Below, in pieces: positions 20,801-33,200 of a stretch of DNA of 49,424 bases. A program made the translations under genes and the position numbers. The notes under the pieces are model-generated. The model saw only the letters and a list, made by a program, of their open reading frames with translations, ran no database searches and was not told the origin of the DNA. Position 1 is the stretch's first letter, and each line of letters starts with the position of its first letter. Origin of the DNA: Amoebophrya sp. A120 (taxonomy: Eukaryota; Sar; Dinophyceae; Syndiniales; Amoebophryaceae); the NCBI GenBank assembly GCA_905178155.1, contig CAJINV010000003.1:8108245-8157668 (forward strand). The letters are read 5' to 3'.

Positions 20801-23326
20801 TTGGCTCCAATGTCAAATTCCAATTTTTTTTACTTACTTGAAAGGGAATAAATTCAGTAGATGCAGCAGAGAAAAGAGAGGCAAGTACGCGAATAATCAT
20901 CGAGTTGTCTTCAATATGGTTGTTTCTATGTTGTTGTCACACGGAACAAGAAACTAGGAAGAGATCATGCGCTTTTTGGAACATTCTGAAATTGTAAGAG
21001 CCCCGCCGTAAGTGAGGAACTGCTTTCGTAAAGAGCTGCAAAACATCGGCGAGAAATAAAAAACAGGTATAAGCGCGAAATGATGCAGGCAAGCTACATC
21101 GTGCTGATTGTGTGGCTGTTTGCGAGTGCCTTGTTTCACCTGTCGGAGCGGGACAACTTTGGGACGCAGAAGGACCCGGGAAAAATGTCAACGTGGCGCA
21201 CCATCGAGGGCCTAGACAGCGAGGGGCACTGGCGCACGCTGCTGCGCCCCGTGAACTACTCCCGGTTTTACACCATTTTAAACTCCTTTCAATACATCAT
21301 GATCCATCTAACCGGCGACTACCCCATCACAGAATACACAAACGTTGGCCGTATCCTGCATTTCATTCTCATGGCTGCGGCGGCGGGTTTTTTGGCGGTT
21401 CCGACGGGTCTCTTCGTTGCGGTCTACGCACAGCAACTCAAACTCACGCGGGCCGCAACCATGCATCTGGCGCGGCGATTTGCGGCCGTTCGTGTGCAGA
21501 GGCATTTCCGGGGCGTTTTGGCGCGAATAAGGTTTCGCAAACTTATCCAAGCTGCGCGGGAAAACAAGGACCTGGTGCAGTCCGCACAGCCGACATGTTT
21601 TGAGAAGTACGCTACAAGATTTTCAGTTCTTCCTCTGGTTTGATTTCAATTTGGTAGTCCAGCACCTTTGGGCGGTTTGTTGTACCAACTTTCGTGCTGT
21701 CACTGCTTGAAAATATACTTGATGCATACAATGGCACTCCTCATGAAGTTGAAGTCCGACTTCTGCTCCGATCATTAGTATGAAAAACGAAACCAGGTTT
21801 TCCGATTGGTGTCTGTCACTGGTGTCGACTCGGCCTTGGCAGGTAACACGTTTCGGATATTATTTCCAATGGTTCATGATTGTGATCCATGGAACCGCGG
21901 CCCTGCTTGGAATTGTCCTGTCGACGCGGATCCTTCAGTGGGTCGACCCCGATGATCACGGCTCGTTCCGGCAGACGGCTCAGGGGTATGCAAGAGAAAA
22001 ACTGTGTAAGTGTAAGTCTGTGATGCAAAGCATGCAACATTGTTACACTTGTCATGCTAGGCAACCATGAAGTCCTATTTCATTTCTGTTTTCACTTACT
22101 TACTAGCAGCTGCGCATGACAGGCTTTGTCTGTCATGCAGAACAGATTTGTCATGCCGTCACCCTAAGACACTGACACCTACACTAACACAGTTTTTTTG
22201 TTGGATAAGAGTTTGTGGGGGTTGAGTCTCGTGTGCCAATGCTTTTTCCTCGTTGAGTACCTCCTCCGACTCGTCGCGGCGCGCTCCATGCCCCAGCTGA
22301 ATTTCTCGCCCTGGCGAATGTTCAAAAAAGTGGCCAGCCTGCTGGATCTCGGCCTGATCGTCACGTGGGTTGCTTGCAACCTCGCGGTGTACGCAGCTGT
22401 CCGCAACTACGACAGCAACACCACCCTCGCGGGGCCGCCGTTCATGAAGCCCACGAAAAACGTGGTGGGACCGAGTCGCGGTGAGCCCTCCGTGCCCGTC
22501 GAGGACTGGATGGAGGCTGTCATATGGGTACTATACAATGCGTAGTTTATTAGTACTTCTACTAGGCAGTGACCTGCTGTTCATCAACATCTTCGCTGAA
22601 AATGGTTGTCCTTTAGAACTTTTCTCAGGCAGGATGTAATTATACTTTTGCGACCGCATGGATCGATTGTCCTTTGTGGGATTTGAATATACAACAATTC
22701 TGTCTTTGAGTTGTTTCAAAAATACACAACAGGATCGAGTTCCTAACTTTCTACTTGCGCTTCACATTTGGCGACTTTTGCACGCGTTATTTTTCGCGGA
22801 CTGGTCACTGCACGTGAGCGGGCATCTCGCAACCCAGCAATTGATGGCGAACGCGGGCATTTTGGCTTTGTTTGTGTTTCTGATTGGGGGTACGCTGTGG
22901 TGGTTGTGCGAGCGGCAGTTCCAGAATGAGTTTGACAGCCTGTGGAGCGGGATCTATGGCGGGAGCATCTTCCTGTTGTCCGAGTGGTTCGTGTGTGACT
23001 TCCAGGTACCGGGCAAGATTTTGTGCATTTTTTACTGCGTCGCAGGCGTGGGCATGTTCGGGATTGCCACCGGCGCCATTTACGACGGCCTGGGCGAGGG
23101 ACTAAACCACTTCGTCAAGTACCGTCAACACGTCACGTGGAGTATGCTCAAGGAGGACTTCCACGACCGAGAGATGGAAGCCCGGCAGCAGGCGCGAGAG
23201 ATCCTGGACGACTACTACCAAATCGCCCCGCCGGGCGAGCGGGTGCGGGTGACGCACTTGCTCCTGCCGGGCGGCCGCCGCTCTGTCCCATCCGGGCGGT
23301 ATAATAATTCCAGGAGTAGTGAATGA
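11872..23326 (+). CDS. Four-repeat (about 24-TM) cation channel, about 3,030 aa, 11 exons
   Basis: Exons: 11872-12413, about 12680-13455, about 13645-16047, 16118-16317, 16378-16890, 17182-17324, 17880-20738, 21067-21606, 21779-21985, 22212-22527, 22733-23326. All phases agree. Four voltage-gated-type repeats are visible. Repeat I has early membrane segments near residues 46-70 and 189-209, a large soluble insert, then the rest at about 840-1080. Repeat II is at about 1325-1655, repeat III at about 2030-2600 and repeat IV C-terminal. Each ends in a P-loop plus S6: VNFNGEFP, TVNGESPW, HLTGDYPI and LLSEWFVCD. The S6 helices carry ILTIPVGIF, FFAVPCGLF, FLAVPTGLF or FGIATGAIY. The clearest voltage sensor is repeat II (FRALKMERLL, with R/K/R every third residue). 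An IQ-like motif (AAVRVQRHFRGVLARIRF) follows repeat III. The gene lacks a TVGYGD filter, and the acidic residues line up as E-E-D-E, as in calcium-type channels. Ion selectivity is inferred only. Confidence 0.85.
12409..12679 (+). mobile_element. Introner element, family A, in channel exon 1/2
   Basis: Element 12414-12674 (261 bp) lies between 5-bp direct repeats CCGAG (12409-12413, 12675-12679). It starts TATCAAATGTAAAAATG and ends with ATATTTGCAATCCATA. The next bases inward, GTCTGGGTCTGGAAG and CTTCCAGACCCAGAC, are perfect inverted repeats. Removing the element plus one repeat copy restores the frame from LRP to SVHERNW. No GT-AG pair gives a continuous frame here. Confidence 0.9.
13452..13648 (+). 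mobile_element. Introner element in channel exon 2/3, length a multiple of three
   Basis: Element 13457-13643 (187 bp) lies between CAGAG and CAGAC. The inverted ends are TACCCCACAGGAAAAAGCAGG and the complement of CCTGCTTTTTTCTGTCGTATA. Element plus one repeat is 192 bp with no in-frame stop, so the open frame reads straight through it. The inserted peptide (LFMQKYLHDHREIRNRR...) has no place in the channel layout. Splicing is inferred from the inverted repeat and flanking duplication, not proven. Confidence 0.7.
16891..17181 (+). mobile_element. Channel intron with 26-bp inverted terminal repeats (GT-AG)
   Basis: This 291-bp intron opens with GTCAGGATCGAAATCGACAA and closes with the complementary TTGTCGATTTCGATCCTGAC followed by AG. 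The arms are perfect over about 26 bp. GT-AG splicing joins WYES to FHIWGIVDLIAWLP within repeat II S3. No clean 5-bp duplication is left, so this is another or an older family. Confidence 0.85.
17325..17879 (+). other. Channel intron with 30-bp direct repeat and (TTGA)n
   Basis: A 555-bp GT-AG intron between repeat II S3 and S4. It contains a nearly perfect 30-bp tandem duplication (17551-17580, 17581-17610), a GC-rich stretch with stem-forming potential at about 17650-17680, and an ATTGATTGATTGATTG run ending near 17815. No terminal inverted repeat is seen. Confidence 0.75.
21982..22212 (+). mobile_element. Degenerate introner element in channel repeat IV
   Basis: Element about 21987-22207. 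Its ends TATGCAAGAGAAAAACTGTG and the complement of CACAGTTTTTTTGTTGGATA form an imperfect inverted repeat, extended inward by a run of AGTGTA. The flanks AGGGG and AGAGT may be a decayed 5-bp duplication. GT-AG splicing (21986-22211) keeps the frame between FRQTAQG and LWGLSLVCQC. Confidence 0.75.
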
Positions 23327-26300
23327 CAATGATCCACGACGAGTGCTCAGTTTTCTCTCCCAGTACGACTGCGAAGGAGAGCGCAACGAAGCACGGTTGA
23401 GTTGCGTCATGAATTTAGTTAAGTACATCCCAAATACATCGAGCCCCATAGTAGATTCTCGGCTTACTGACACCTGACACATAAGGAAGCTTCTTGGAGA
23501 ATCTATTCTTACATGACCGCGAGGACCCAAATTGGCAGGTCCAAAAAATTAGAAACAGCTAGGCACGACAGCCGTTTTGCTTCCTTACGTATGAATATAT
23601 CAATTCGCATCCACCATAATTCGCATACAGACACGACAAGGATATTTCGAGAAGCATGTTGCTACGATTTGTCATTCAGTACCAATACTTTTTCTAGCGA
23701 TGAGTGGGACTGTAGATGGCTCACGGCAGCTCTACCCCAATAGGACGAAAGAAATCATAAAGTCCCCAATTAAGTAAAATGATACCAAGTACTTAATTTA
23801 GGCAACGCCAACGGGCAACAAAAATATATGCGACAGTTTGAGAGCCTCAAATGATTTGCCACAGGCGGTCGTAGGCTCAACATAAATCAACCCGTCGATC
23901 AACCAATGTGGTTCAATTAGCGTAAAAGTGACACTAACACTAGAGAATATAGCAAACGTCTGCGGCAAAGGACGTGTCTGTGCTATACAACGAGCATTCG
24001 ACATGTAGACGAGCTGCGAAACGCACATCTCCAATGCGATTCTATTGTTTTTGGAACCCCAGGAAAAGAATACAGGTTGAAATACACTGTTCAGCGACCG
24101 TTCATGTTGCGGTGCTAGATTGATACACCAGCGAGTGGCGACATTACTTAAGAAGGTCAGCACAGAAGATATTTTCTGGAGGAAAGTACAACAGGGGGAA
24201 CTAGATGGTCCCACCGCAGGAGGACAGGAACGACGGAAGTCGGTGCGTGTTCCTGAAAAAATTACCAGCGAACTGCTTCTATTGCGAGGCAGAGTTCCAG
24301 ATCCTGAAAAGAAACTTTACGTCCCGCGGCATCAACGTGTTTTTGGTGTACCTTTGTGTGCAGCTTCTTACACGCATAATTTTCCACCAATTTCACCGGA
24401 CCGTGTAATGGAGCCAGGTAAAACTAAAATACTTTATGGTCATGGATCGGAAACAAAATCTCCTTCAAGAACAGCCCGTAGACCGAGCTGCAGCTGATGT
24501 CTTTTTGTGCTTTTGCTTTGAAAATTGCATGACTTATGAAGCAAAAATGCAGACCGTTCAAATAGTGATGTAAGTAGTCGCCGAAGTCGGCATTATTTTG
24601 GTCATTTACAAATGCTAATGCAAGGCCAAAAACGACGCAAATCCAAATGCAAATCCAAAGCAAGTGAAGATGTTGCGAAAATTGAAATGTTTTCAATAGC
24701 ACATGGAAACCAATATGGTCACTCTATACGCTCCCGTGATCACTAATTTCAATTTATTTTTCGCCCGCGCAAACGAACGACAGCGATTTTACGATGTTAT
24801 TTTTATCTTGCGAACCTGAAAAGAAGTGAAGAGCGGCTTTTTTTCTTGCACGACAAAAATGGGCATTAGCAAGCCCACCCCGTTCGGGGGAAGTTGTTCT
24901 CGCCTGAACGACAAACTTAAAAGACCGCTGGCATTTTTGGATTTTTTTCATTCCTGTAAATCCCAAAGCAATGAACGACTCGGGTTGTGCTTGTGTTTGC
25001 GCGCAGAAGCAGCACAAGCTTTTTCTTGAAACAAATAGTAAATTACAGTCGAAGTAGTAGTTTATCAAAAGTTGCTCCGGCGTAGTCTTGACAAGCCCTA
25101 ACACGTAGCTCTCGATTCAGCGCTTCTTGTTTTCATACACTGATAACAATTTTCTTTTGCGTTTGGCGTTTCACTTTCACGTACATGTCTCGTGCCGAAG
25201 ATCTATTTTACTGTACTGAGTGTTAACCAGCGGGTGGAGCCGAGTTTTTGTGCCAGGATTTTGCCAGGTGCACGGGACGCCAGTTCCAGAGATTCATTGC
25301 GTTACGCGTGAAACGCCGTGACCCCAGCAACGTAACACAAACGCCATTAGAGCTTGCACAAGGAGCTGACACCACTTTCTAACAAGCAGTTCTCGATCAT
25401 CTTCGACTTCGGCAGAGGTCTCATCAAGAACGTGGCACATCTAGCCAATTCATTAGTAGTGACATCACGAGGAGGAGCAGGACCAGGAGCAATTTGCGTT
25501 TGACCTTGGACGTGACCAGCTACCTTTTGACACGAAAAAACCCTGTATTGTGTCAGGCCCATGTATTCTTCTTGGAGCGATGACGAGAAAAAAAAACGAT
25601 CTGCAAAAGCACAAGCACATTTCGGAAAGAAAAGCCAACAAATGGTATTCGCTTGCAATATTTTCCTCTGTTTTTTTGTTTTTGACAGTCGTGGTTGACT
25701 TTTTTTTTCCTACACAGACATAGGCGAGCCGCGCAGCTGAAGGTGGTGCGTCTACTCTTTGCTTGCGGCTTCAATAGTTCGAGCGGCAAGAAAATTCATT
25801 CGATTTTCATTTCCGATGTGCGCTGCTTCCTCAACTTGATTTTATGTCATTCTCACCACAGGCGAGAAATTTGGGGCGCAAGCTTCAAGCCAATGCCGAC
25901 CAGATTGTGTACGGACCGAAAATCTGTTCGCGGACTCGTGCCCTTGCTTTGCAGTGCCTGCTGACGATCTTGTGTGTGTAGCGGGAGTATTCGACTCCTA
26001 CTAGCGGGAGTATGATTCGAGTCCCACACGCACAAAGCGTTATTAGCGTCGTCGGCAGCACTGCAAAACCAGAGGAGGAGTTAATTTTTTCATTTTATAA
26101 ATGAGAGCAAGGCGATCGCGATCGCGCCAAAGTTCTCGGTAAGCAACACTGATCGATTATATAATTTTCATACATATGAATATCAATTTGTGCTCTTCTC
26201 ATGATATTGACTTCAGAACGGAATACACCGAAAAGCGTTCTTGTAGTTGTAACGAGAAAACCTTTTGCATATCCTGGTGTGGCCTCCCGGATTCCATTTT

Positions 26301-27267
26301 TTTCCCCAGAAGATGAAAGCATTGGACTTCGTCATATTATCTGAGGGCCCTTTGCACCGTACGGCCTTGTGATTTCCGCACGATTTGTTGGCCGTCCTAG
26401 GGGAAAACGTGCACACGAGGAAAGGCCATGCACTCACCCAGAAAGAATTCAAGTAAGAACTGTTCCGAAGGCATGGCTCGCAGGATCATCGTCCGCCGCA
26501 CCACAGTCATAGCTTCGATTATGTAGCGCCAACGAAAACGATTAAGTACGTTCGTTGAGTTTTCATCAAGTCTTGCAGCGCACTGAATAAAAACCTGCGC
26601 TCAGTATTTGTAAATAAAGAATACCGCACGCGCACCGCTCCCACAGGTGAAGTAAGTATCTCAGGAGAAGAATCGATCGCTTGATGACTTTTATATGCTC
26701 GTGGATCGACCGAACGAATGTCTCGATTATGTGGCAGAAGTTGAAAAGTTCGTTGTAACAGAGAATGCAGGACACGAGTAAAAACGCTAGCTCTAGCCCT
26801 CTCGTTCTGGTGTCTCAGGAATACAACCGCCGACTAGATGTAGGAGGAGAAGATCACACTGTGTCTGCAGAGGCAGTAGTGACACATCCATGGCTTATGT
26901 ATCTTCAGTGGAGGAACACGAACAGGAAGAGCATCGCGACCAGGCTTAGAGGGCAAGAACCAGAATGAATATTCAGAAGAAACCTTTTTACGAGAAATAG
27001 AAGATTCCAGCAGGAATGATGACTCGCTGCAATCACGTATCAAGATGAAAGCAATAGGACTGGGGCAATACTTGTTCTGGAGCTGACGGTCTGCAACAAA
27101 GCTAAAACAAACACAAAGCAATTTGGATTTGCACAAAGAAATGGACGTCAAATAAACTTTTTGATGCGTAGTACCCGATGTACAACCATGATAGTACGCG
27201 AAGTAGTCCGTACTAGCTTCTCCCTACCGCTGTTACCATTTGCCGGCTTTCACCTTGATATGGGTGA
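23327..27267. other. Gene-poor AT-rich region
   Basis: About 3.9 kb between the channel gene and the Arg-rich gene. Short open stretches exist on both strands (for example 24120-24497 and 25347-25658), but none shows codon bias, a family motif or consistent splice joins. A duplicated 16-bp motif TAGCGGGAGTAT(g)AtTCGA lies at about 25979-26019. A palindromic GCGATCGCGATCGC lies near 26113. The unidentified 5' exon(s) of the next gene may lie here. Confidence 0.5.
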
Positions 27268-30200
27268 TTTATCACACGTTATTTAAAAGGCGCACCACCG
27301 CCAGGAGAGGATGAGCGGCGCTCCAGGAGCGGTCGGCGCGGTGGAAGAGAGCGAGACCGCGACCGAAACCGCGAAAGAGATCGCGAAAGAACCGCTGGTG
27401 GGCGAGACCTCGAGCGCGGGCGACACCAGTCGACGAACAATGACCGGGCTGGTACCGAATAGTTTTACATTTTTTTTCTTGCGCAAATGAATAAATAAAA
27501 AAAAAAAAAACCTCCCGGTCTCGTCTGTTTCGGTATCGGTGGGCAAAAAGGAATGCACACTACTTCCTTGTCTTTTAGTTTTTTTCCTTGAAATTGCAAG
27601 ACGGTCTCTTTCGAAATCAGGTAACGAGGAATACGACCGCGAGCGGCGCAACGAAAAGTCTCGCCGCGATCGTGAAGCGAATCGTCGGCGTTCGCGCGAC
27701 CGGGAGCGCGACCGTGGCGGAAGAGGTGACCGCGACGAACTCACGGGAGCGCAAGACCACAGTCGAACCGGCAGTGTTGCACCTACGGGCGGGAGTGCCT
27801 CTGGAGCGAAGACGGACCGTGGCCAGAACAAGTACCAGAATCAGCGGGGCAGCACGCGGGATTTCGATCGACAGGAGCGCGGCACGGGAAAAACGACTCT
27901 ATCGGAGTACAGTAGAAAAGATAACACCTCTAAAAACTCTGCGTCCTCTAATGACTACTACCAAGCTGCACCCACCAGTAGTGGAAGTAGTGGGCACCAG
28001 CAGCACCCGGCCGCTGGTGCGAGCGATTCTTCTCTGGGAGGTGCGGACAAGAGCAAGCGCGGAAAAAGCGAAAAGCAGCCCGTGGTACCTGCTTCGAAAA
28101 AAGAAAACGAAGCCGAACGAGGACGGCTGGCCAAGCTGCGGGACGACGCGAAAAATAAACAGGGTGACAAAGCGAAAGCCGGCAGCGGGGAGGCTCCGAC
28201 GTCATCGGCTATGTTGACGGCTTCTAAGAAGAACAAAGGTGAGGACAAAAAATACGCGCACAAGGACACAGGCTCCACTAGGGCAGAGAAAGAGCAAAAT
28301 AAACCGAAGGATGCCGATAAATTGTCGTCAAAAGCAGGAACGTCGAAAGATAAGGCTGAGAAGCTCACTGCTCGGGAACAGGAGCCGGAAAACAAGGTGT
28401 CTAGCAAGGACAAGGATAGGAAGAGAGCCAACACCGGTACCAAAGCCGCGACGCCGTCCTCGAAAAAAGAGAAAGAGAAGGAGCAGGCGAAGGTTGTCGT
28501 GAAGGATGGAAAAAAAGATGATCCCATGGATGTTGATCACGATGACGAACTTGAGTTTCAAGACACCTCCCGGCGCGATAAGAGGAATAAGCGAGACAGG
28601 GAGAAGAAGGAGAAGCGGCGGGGGTCCGACAAGTCCGCCAAGAAAAAGGACATATCAACTGTAAAAATGTCTGGGTCTGGAAGGTTGCAACTTCTCATGC
28701 TAAATCCGTATCATGCAAAGATCTGTGTTGCATGATTGCCAAAAGCTGTCCACTTTCGACCAAGTTGGGAGGGAGTTTCTCATGCAGGATAGGCATGAAA
28801 GAGACCTGGCAGACTCTGTCATGCTAGGTCCCGCATTCCAGACCTCAAGGGCCATGGAAAACCTGCGTGACAAGTTCACACTCTTCCAGACCCAGACACT
28901 TTTGCATTTCATAGGACACGAACGACGACAAAAACCGCGCCGTCTCCCCGGATCGCGAGGAGCGCAAAGCGCGCAAAGATGCTGCGAAGAAGAATGATGA
29001 CGACGGGACGGCGAATAATACTAAATCTGCTCGGAGTGTCGAGGACAAAACTACTGCGCGTCTCGAGAGGGAGAAGGAAAGGAAGAACCAAGATAGAGCT
29101 GCAAAGAGGGACCAAGAGAAAGAAACGGCGTCGGCGAAAAATAAACGAGCAGCTTCGCCTCCCCAAGGGCGGAGCGGCTCATCCGCAAAGACCCGTCTCG
29201 CACCGCCTGCCGTCCCGGCGATGCCTTCATCATCCAGCAGCGCTGCGGGAAGCTCCACCGGCGTCGTTCTCACCAAGCGGAGCGATGTGGTGCTCGAGAA
29301 GAGACGGAGCGCTGGCCGGGATCGACGGCGAGAGCGTCGAAGATCCAGCCCTGACCAGCGAAAAAAATCCGGACGCGAGCCTCCGCGGGCGGACGGAAGT
29401 TCGGCCGCCGGAGTGGCACCGCCGAAACTACTGACAGCTTCTGGTGCGCCCACAGGTGTCCCGGGGTCGGGTACTACGGACAACGCATCTTCTGGAGCCG
29501 GGACTGCGCAGGTGAAAAAGGCTGTCCTTTCTCCGCGCGACCCGGACGGAGTGCTCGCGAATGGCAGTAACATCAACAAGAGTGGTGCACCACTGGAACA
29601 GGCAAATAAACCCAAGGTGATTTTGACTCCGAATCCTGCCGCGGTTTCGTCCCGGGAGAACACGTCAATCAATAAAACAAGGCGTGATCACCAGGAACAA
29701 GAAGAAGAGGAGGACGAACTTGTCGACGTGTCGCTGTCTAAGATAAAACCGCGGAAAAAAAAGCGCGACCGAGAAGATCGGGACCGCGAACGGGAGCGCG
29801 CGACCGGGGGAGTGCGAGCAGAAGGGAAGGAGCGGGACCACAATAATGTCCGGGACCGAGGAGTCCGAGGGGACCAACACCGGCGGGAAAGTAACCGAAC
29901 GGGCCCAGGTGACCGGCCGCGCCGAGTTGTGACAGCTCCCGACATTCAAGTGTCCTCCGGAAGTCGAGCGGCATCCGCAGCCGAGGACATGGTAGACCAC
30001 GAGGCGAAAAAGAAGAGAACCGAGAAAAAGCATACCGCACAAGACAAAGGACCACGTGTTGGCACAACATCAGCAACGGGTGCAAATAAAGTCGCGCCAG
30101 TGTTGAGTAATGGCTCGATCGCAGCAAATGACGCGCCCATTCAGGCCTTGAGTAAGAAAATGGAGAATAAGCAAAGTGCTAAAAATCATGCGCCGGCTGG

Positions 30201-33200
30201 TGCTTCTTCTTCTTCCCCAGAAGACGTTGGGTTATTGTCCAGTTCCATAACGCCAGCTGCCGAAAAGATGAAGGGCGAGCATCATGTCCCGGTGAAGCTA
30301 GAGCCCGCTCGCCAGACTGCAGCTGCTGGGACGACGACAAAGGGAAATGTTGATACAAATTCCAATGGAGCTGCTGCTCCGGGGCCAGCGTCCAACAAGG
30401 CCCTCGGGCCGATTGCCGGCGCAGCTTCCGGCGCTAAGCCAGCTCCATCGGGTGCGCGTTTGCTTCCGCCGGCCTCGCGCAACCGGGCCAACGACCGGGA
30501 GCACCGGGCCGGTACAACTACACGCCGAGGCGACCGCTCCCCGCGACCCCGTTCCCGTGGCCGGCGGTACAACAACCGAAGCAAGGACCGGCGGTACAAC
30601 CACGACAACGATCACAACTACAATCCCCCGCGCCGCACCCGTAGCAAGGACGGCGACGAGCGCCCGGCGGGCCGGCACGGTGGCCGGCCGCGGGACGACG
30701 ATCGGCCGAGCAGCCGGGGTCGCCACGTGCACGAGCAGTCAAAGGGCCGCCGGCGGTCCAGAGACCGGCGAGACCGAGACCGTTCCCGGGATCGACGTGC
30801 CAACCGTGACTCGCGAGGGGAGGATCACCGCCGTGTTGCTGACCGGGAGCGCTCCATGCGACACCGGCGGAGTCGTTCCCGGAGAGGCCACAGGGAACCC
30901 GAGCGTGAGCGGCGTCGCGATGCCCCGACCACCCGCATCGCTCCGGCAGCTGTCAATCAATTTCTTGTCTCGAAGAAGCCACTGAATTTAGAAGATCACA
31001 GGTACTACTGCGATACATCAGTACTGTAAAATGTTTCTGTCGTCTCATCTCCCTTCAAGCATATTGCATAAGCGTCCAAGTCAGCACTGTAGTTGTCTCT
31101 TTGCTTTTCCTTTTGTTATACTTTTACTTTTGCAGAAATGTTTGAAATGGAATTTTGTTATCGTAAGAATCCCGCACTCTCAAAAATTGCAGGGAACTGC
31201 TGCTGTACATGTTCGGATTTATCGGCGACATCCCCACGCCTTTCAACCTTGACGAGAAAGGGATGGAAAATTATTCCCGCACGGAGGGAGTCAAGCTCTG
31301 TTCCGCGGAGGAGTACAAGCTGGCCGTGGATCAGGGGGCGAAGCTGGCCAATCGGGAGAAGAACCCTCGCGTGGTGAATATTGTCGAAAAAATGCGACTG
31401 TTAGGTCCCGACCCCCAGAACGATCCCGTGTATGTGCCGCGCATTGGCAAAGGAAAGTTTTTTCGCAAAGATCCGTGTGTTTCGACCGCACTTGTTTCTA
31501 CATCGACAATCAACAAAGCTGGAAATACCCCGACCCCGAAGCCCTCCGTGCCCAAACCGGGTCAACAGCTGCCAAGCTCCACCGGGGCGGGGAGCGCAGC
31601 AACAACGAAAGCAGCGACTTCTGTGTATTCAAAATTGAACCCCGTAGTTCCGGCCCCCGCAACAAACACGACAACCAAAGGAGCCGCACCTTCAGGCGCA
31701 AAAGCCGAAGCAGGTGGGGCGCCACCCACGGCGAAAGGCGACACCACCAGCGCTGCGGTGACGACAGCAGGCAAGCAAGGCGCAACGGGCACGACCGCCA
31801 CGGGGAAGGGCACAGTGGTCGTGAAGGGCAAGGGAAAGGGAAAGAAGGGGAAAAAGGGCATTGATGCCGCGACGCGGGAAAAGCTCTTGGCGACTTCGAA
31901 GGTGCTGAACCGCGACGGCAAGCTGAAAGCCCAAAGCAGTTTTGACCAGGAGAAGTCGGAAGGCCAAGGAGCTGCTGATTCGAAAAACAAAGACAAGAAA
32001 AAAGACCCTGTTGATGTGTCAAAGGACGGCACGATGGCAGAGAAGGATGCTCCTGCAGCAGATGGCAAAGTAGACAAAAAAGCCTTGGATGTTGATACGA
32101 AGGAAGGTAAAAACAAAAAGAAGAAGACCTACGCAATGGACGAAGACAGTTCGGAAAGCTCTCCCGACAACAAAAAGCCCAAACTGGCAGCGGTCACGTC
32201 GGAAGACAAGGTTGGCAACAAGAGCAGCGGCACCGCCTCGGGCGGCGTTAACAGTGTGGGCGTGAAAAGTGGCGTGCAGAGCGGGGCGAACAAGTCGGAT
32301 CCGGTGCCGAAGCTCGGCGGCCCGCTGTCCGGCATTATCAGCGAAAGAGGACTCCATCCGCCGAGCAAAGCAGATTTGGAGGCCCTCGGCAACGAACTTC
32401 GTGGGCCGGCGTTTGGTGTTGCAACGGGGACGGCCGGCAGCAGCGGGAGTGGCATTGCCAGTCAGAACGCCCCCTCGTTTGGAGAGCGCGAACGCCCGGT
32501 GAAGGAGAAGAAGGCGCCTACCGTGGCAGGCTGCGAAACTCCTCCACCAAGCGCTCCCGCGCCAAGTCGCAAACAAAGAGGCGGCCCGGTTATTGCGGGC
32601 TGCGAAACGCCACCGGCTGATGTCTTCGAAACCCGAGGGCGGGGCCGATCTCCCAAGAAGAATATCTCAACTGGGCAGTGGGTTACCATCGAAAAGGGTG
32701 CTGATACGCTACCGAAGAAGCCCGACATCGTATTTGGATTTACTAGGTTATTGATGGTTTTGTATTTGTTGCAGCAAAAATCAGTGCGAGCCTGATGCCA
32801 TCATATCGCGAATGTGATGAGACTTTGCAGAATCATGATGATAAAGACGATACAACTGCTTACCAAGGCTGATATCCTCGGTGAGGAGAAACCTCCATCT
32901 CATCGCCAGAACTGATAGAAAATATAGACGCATTCGCTTCCACTTAAGACCTTCCATATTTTTTATGTTCATGTTGATTATTGTATGCACCATTCTCGAC
33001 GTGTGGCATTCTCGTGGGGATGTGGTTGTGGACCCCAACGGCTTCCATGTCGCTTGCGAGATCAATTAATTGATTAAAACAAATCAGTTTTCGTTGCGAC
33101 ACGCGTGCGTGTGGACGGACCAGGTTCCGGCTGAATTCGAGACTGCATCGCTCTATGAGGGTTTTTTAGCATCCGATCTGCGGAACCGCTGGTATCAGGG

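Noticed and set aside
24120-24497. Candidate gene in the AT-rich gap
   Set aside because: It is open for 125 codons, but two frames are equally open, there is no GC3 bias and no family motif.
25969-26036. tRNA-like sequence with a 7-bp acceptor-like stem and ATTCGAGTCCC
   Set aside because: TTGTGTG can pair with CGCACAA, but there is no T-stem, no anticodon arm and the length is short. The core is a duplicated 16-bp motif.
28845-29672. Minus-strand 275-codon frame opposite the RD-rich gene
   Set aside because: It is the antisense shadow of GC-rich Arg/Ser/Ala codons and crosses the introner boundary; the + strand frame has the correct splice joins.
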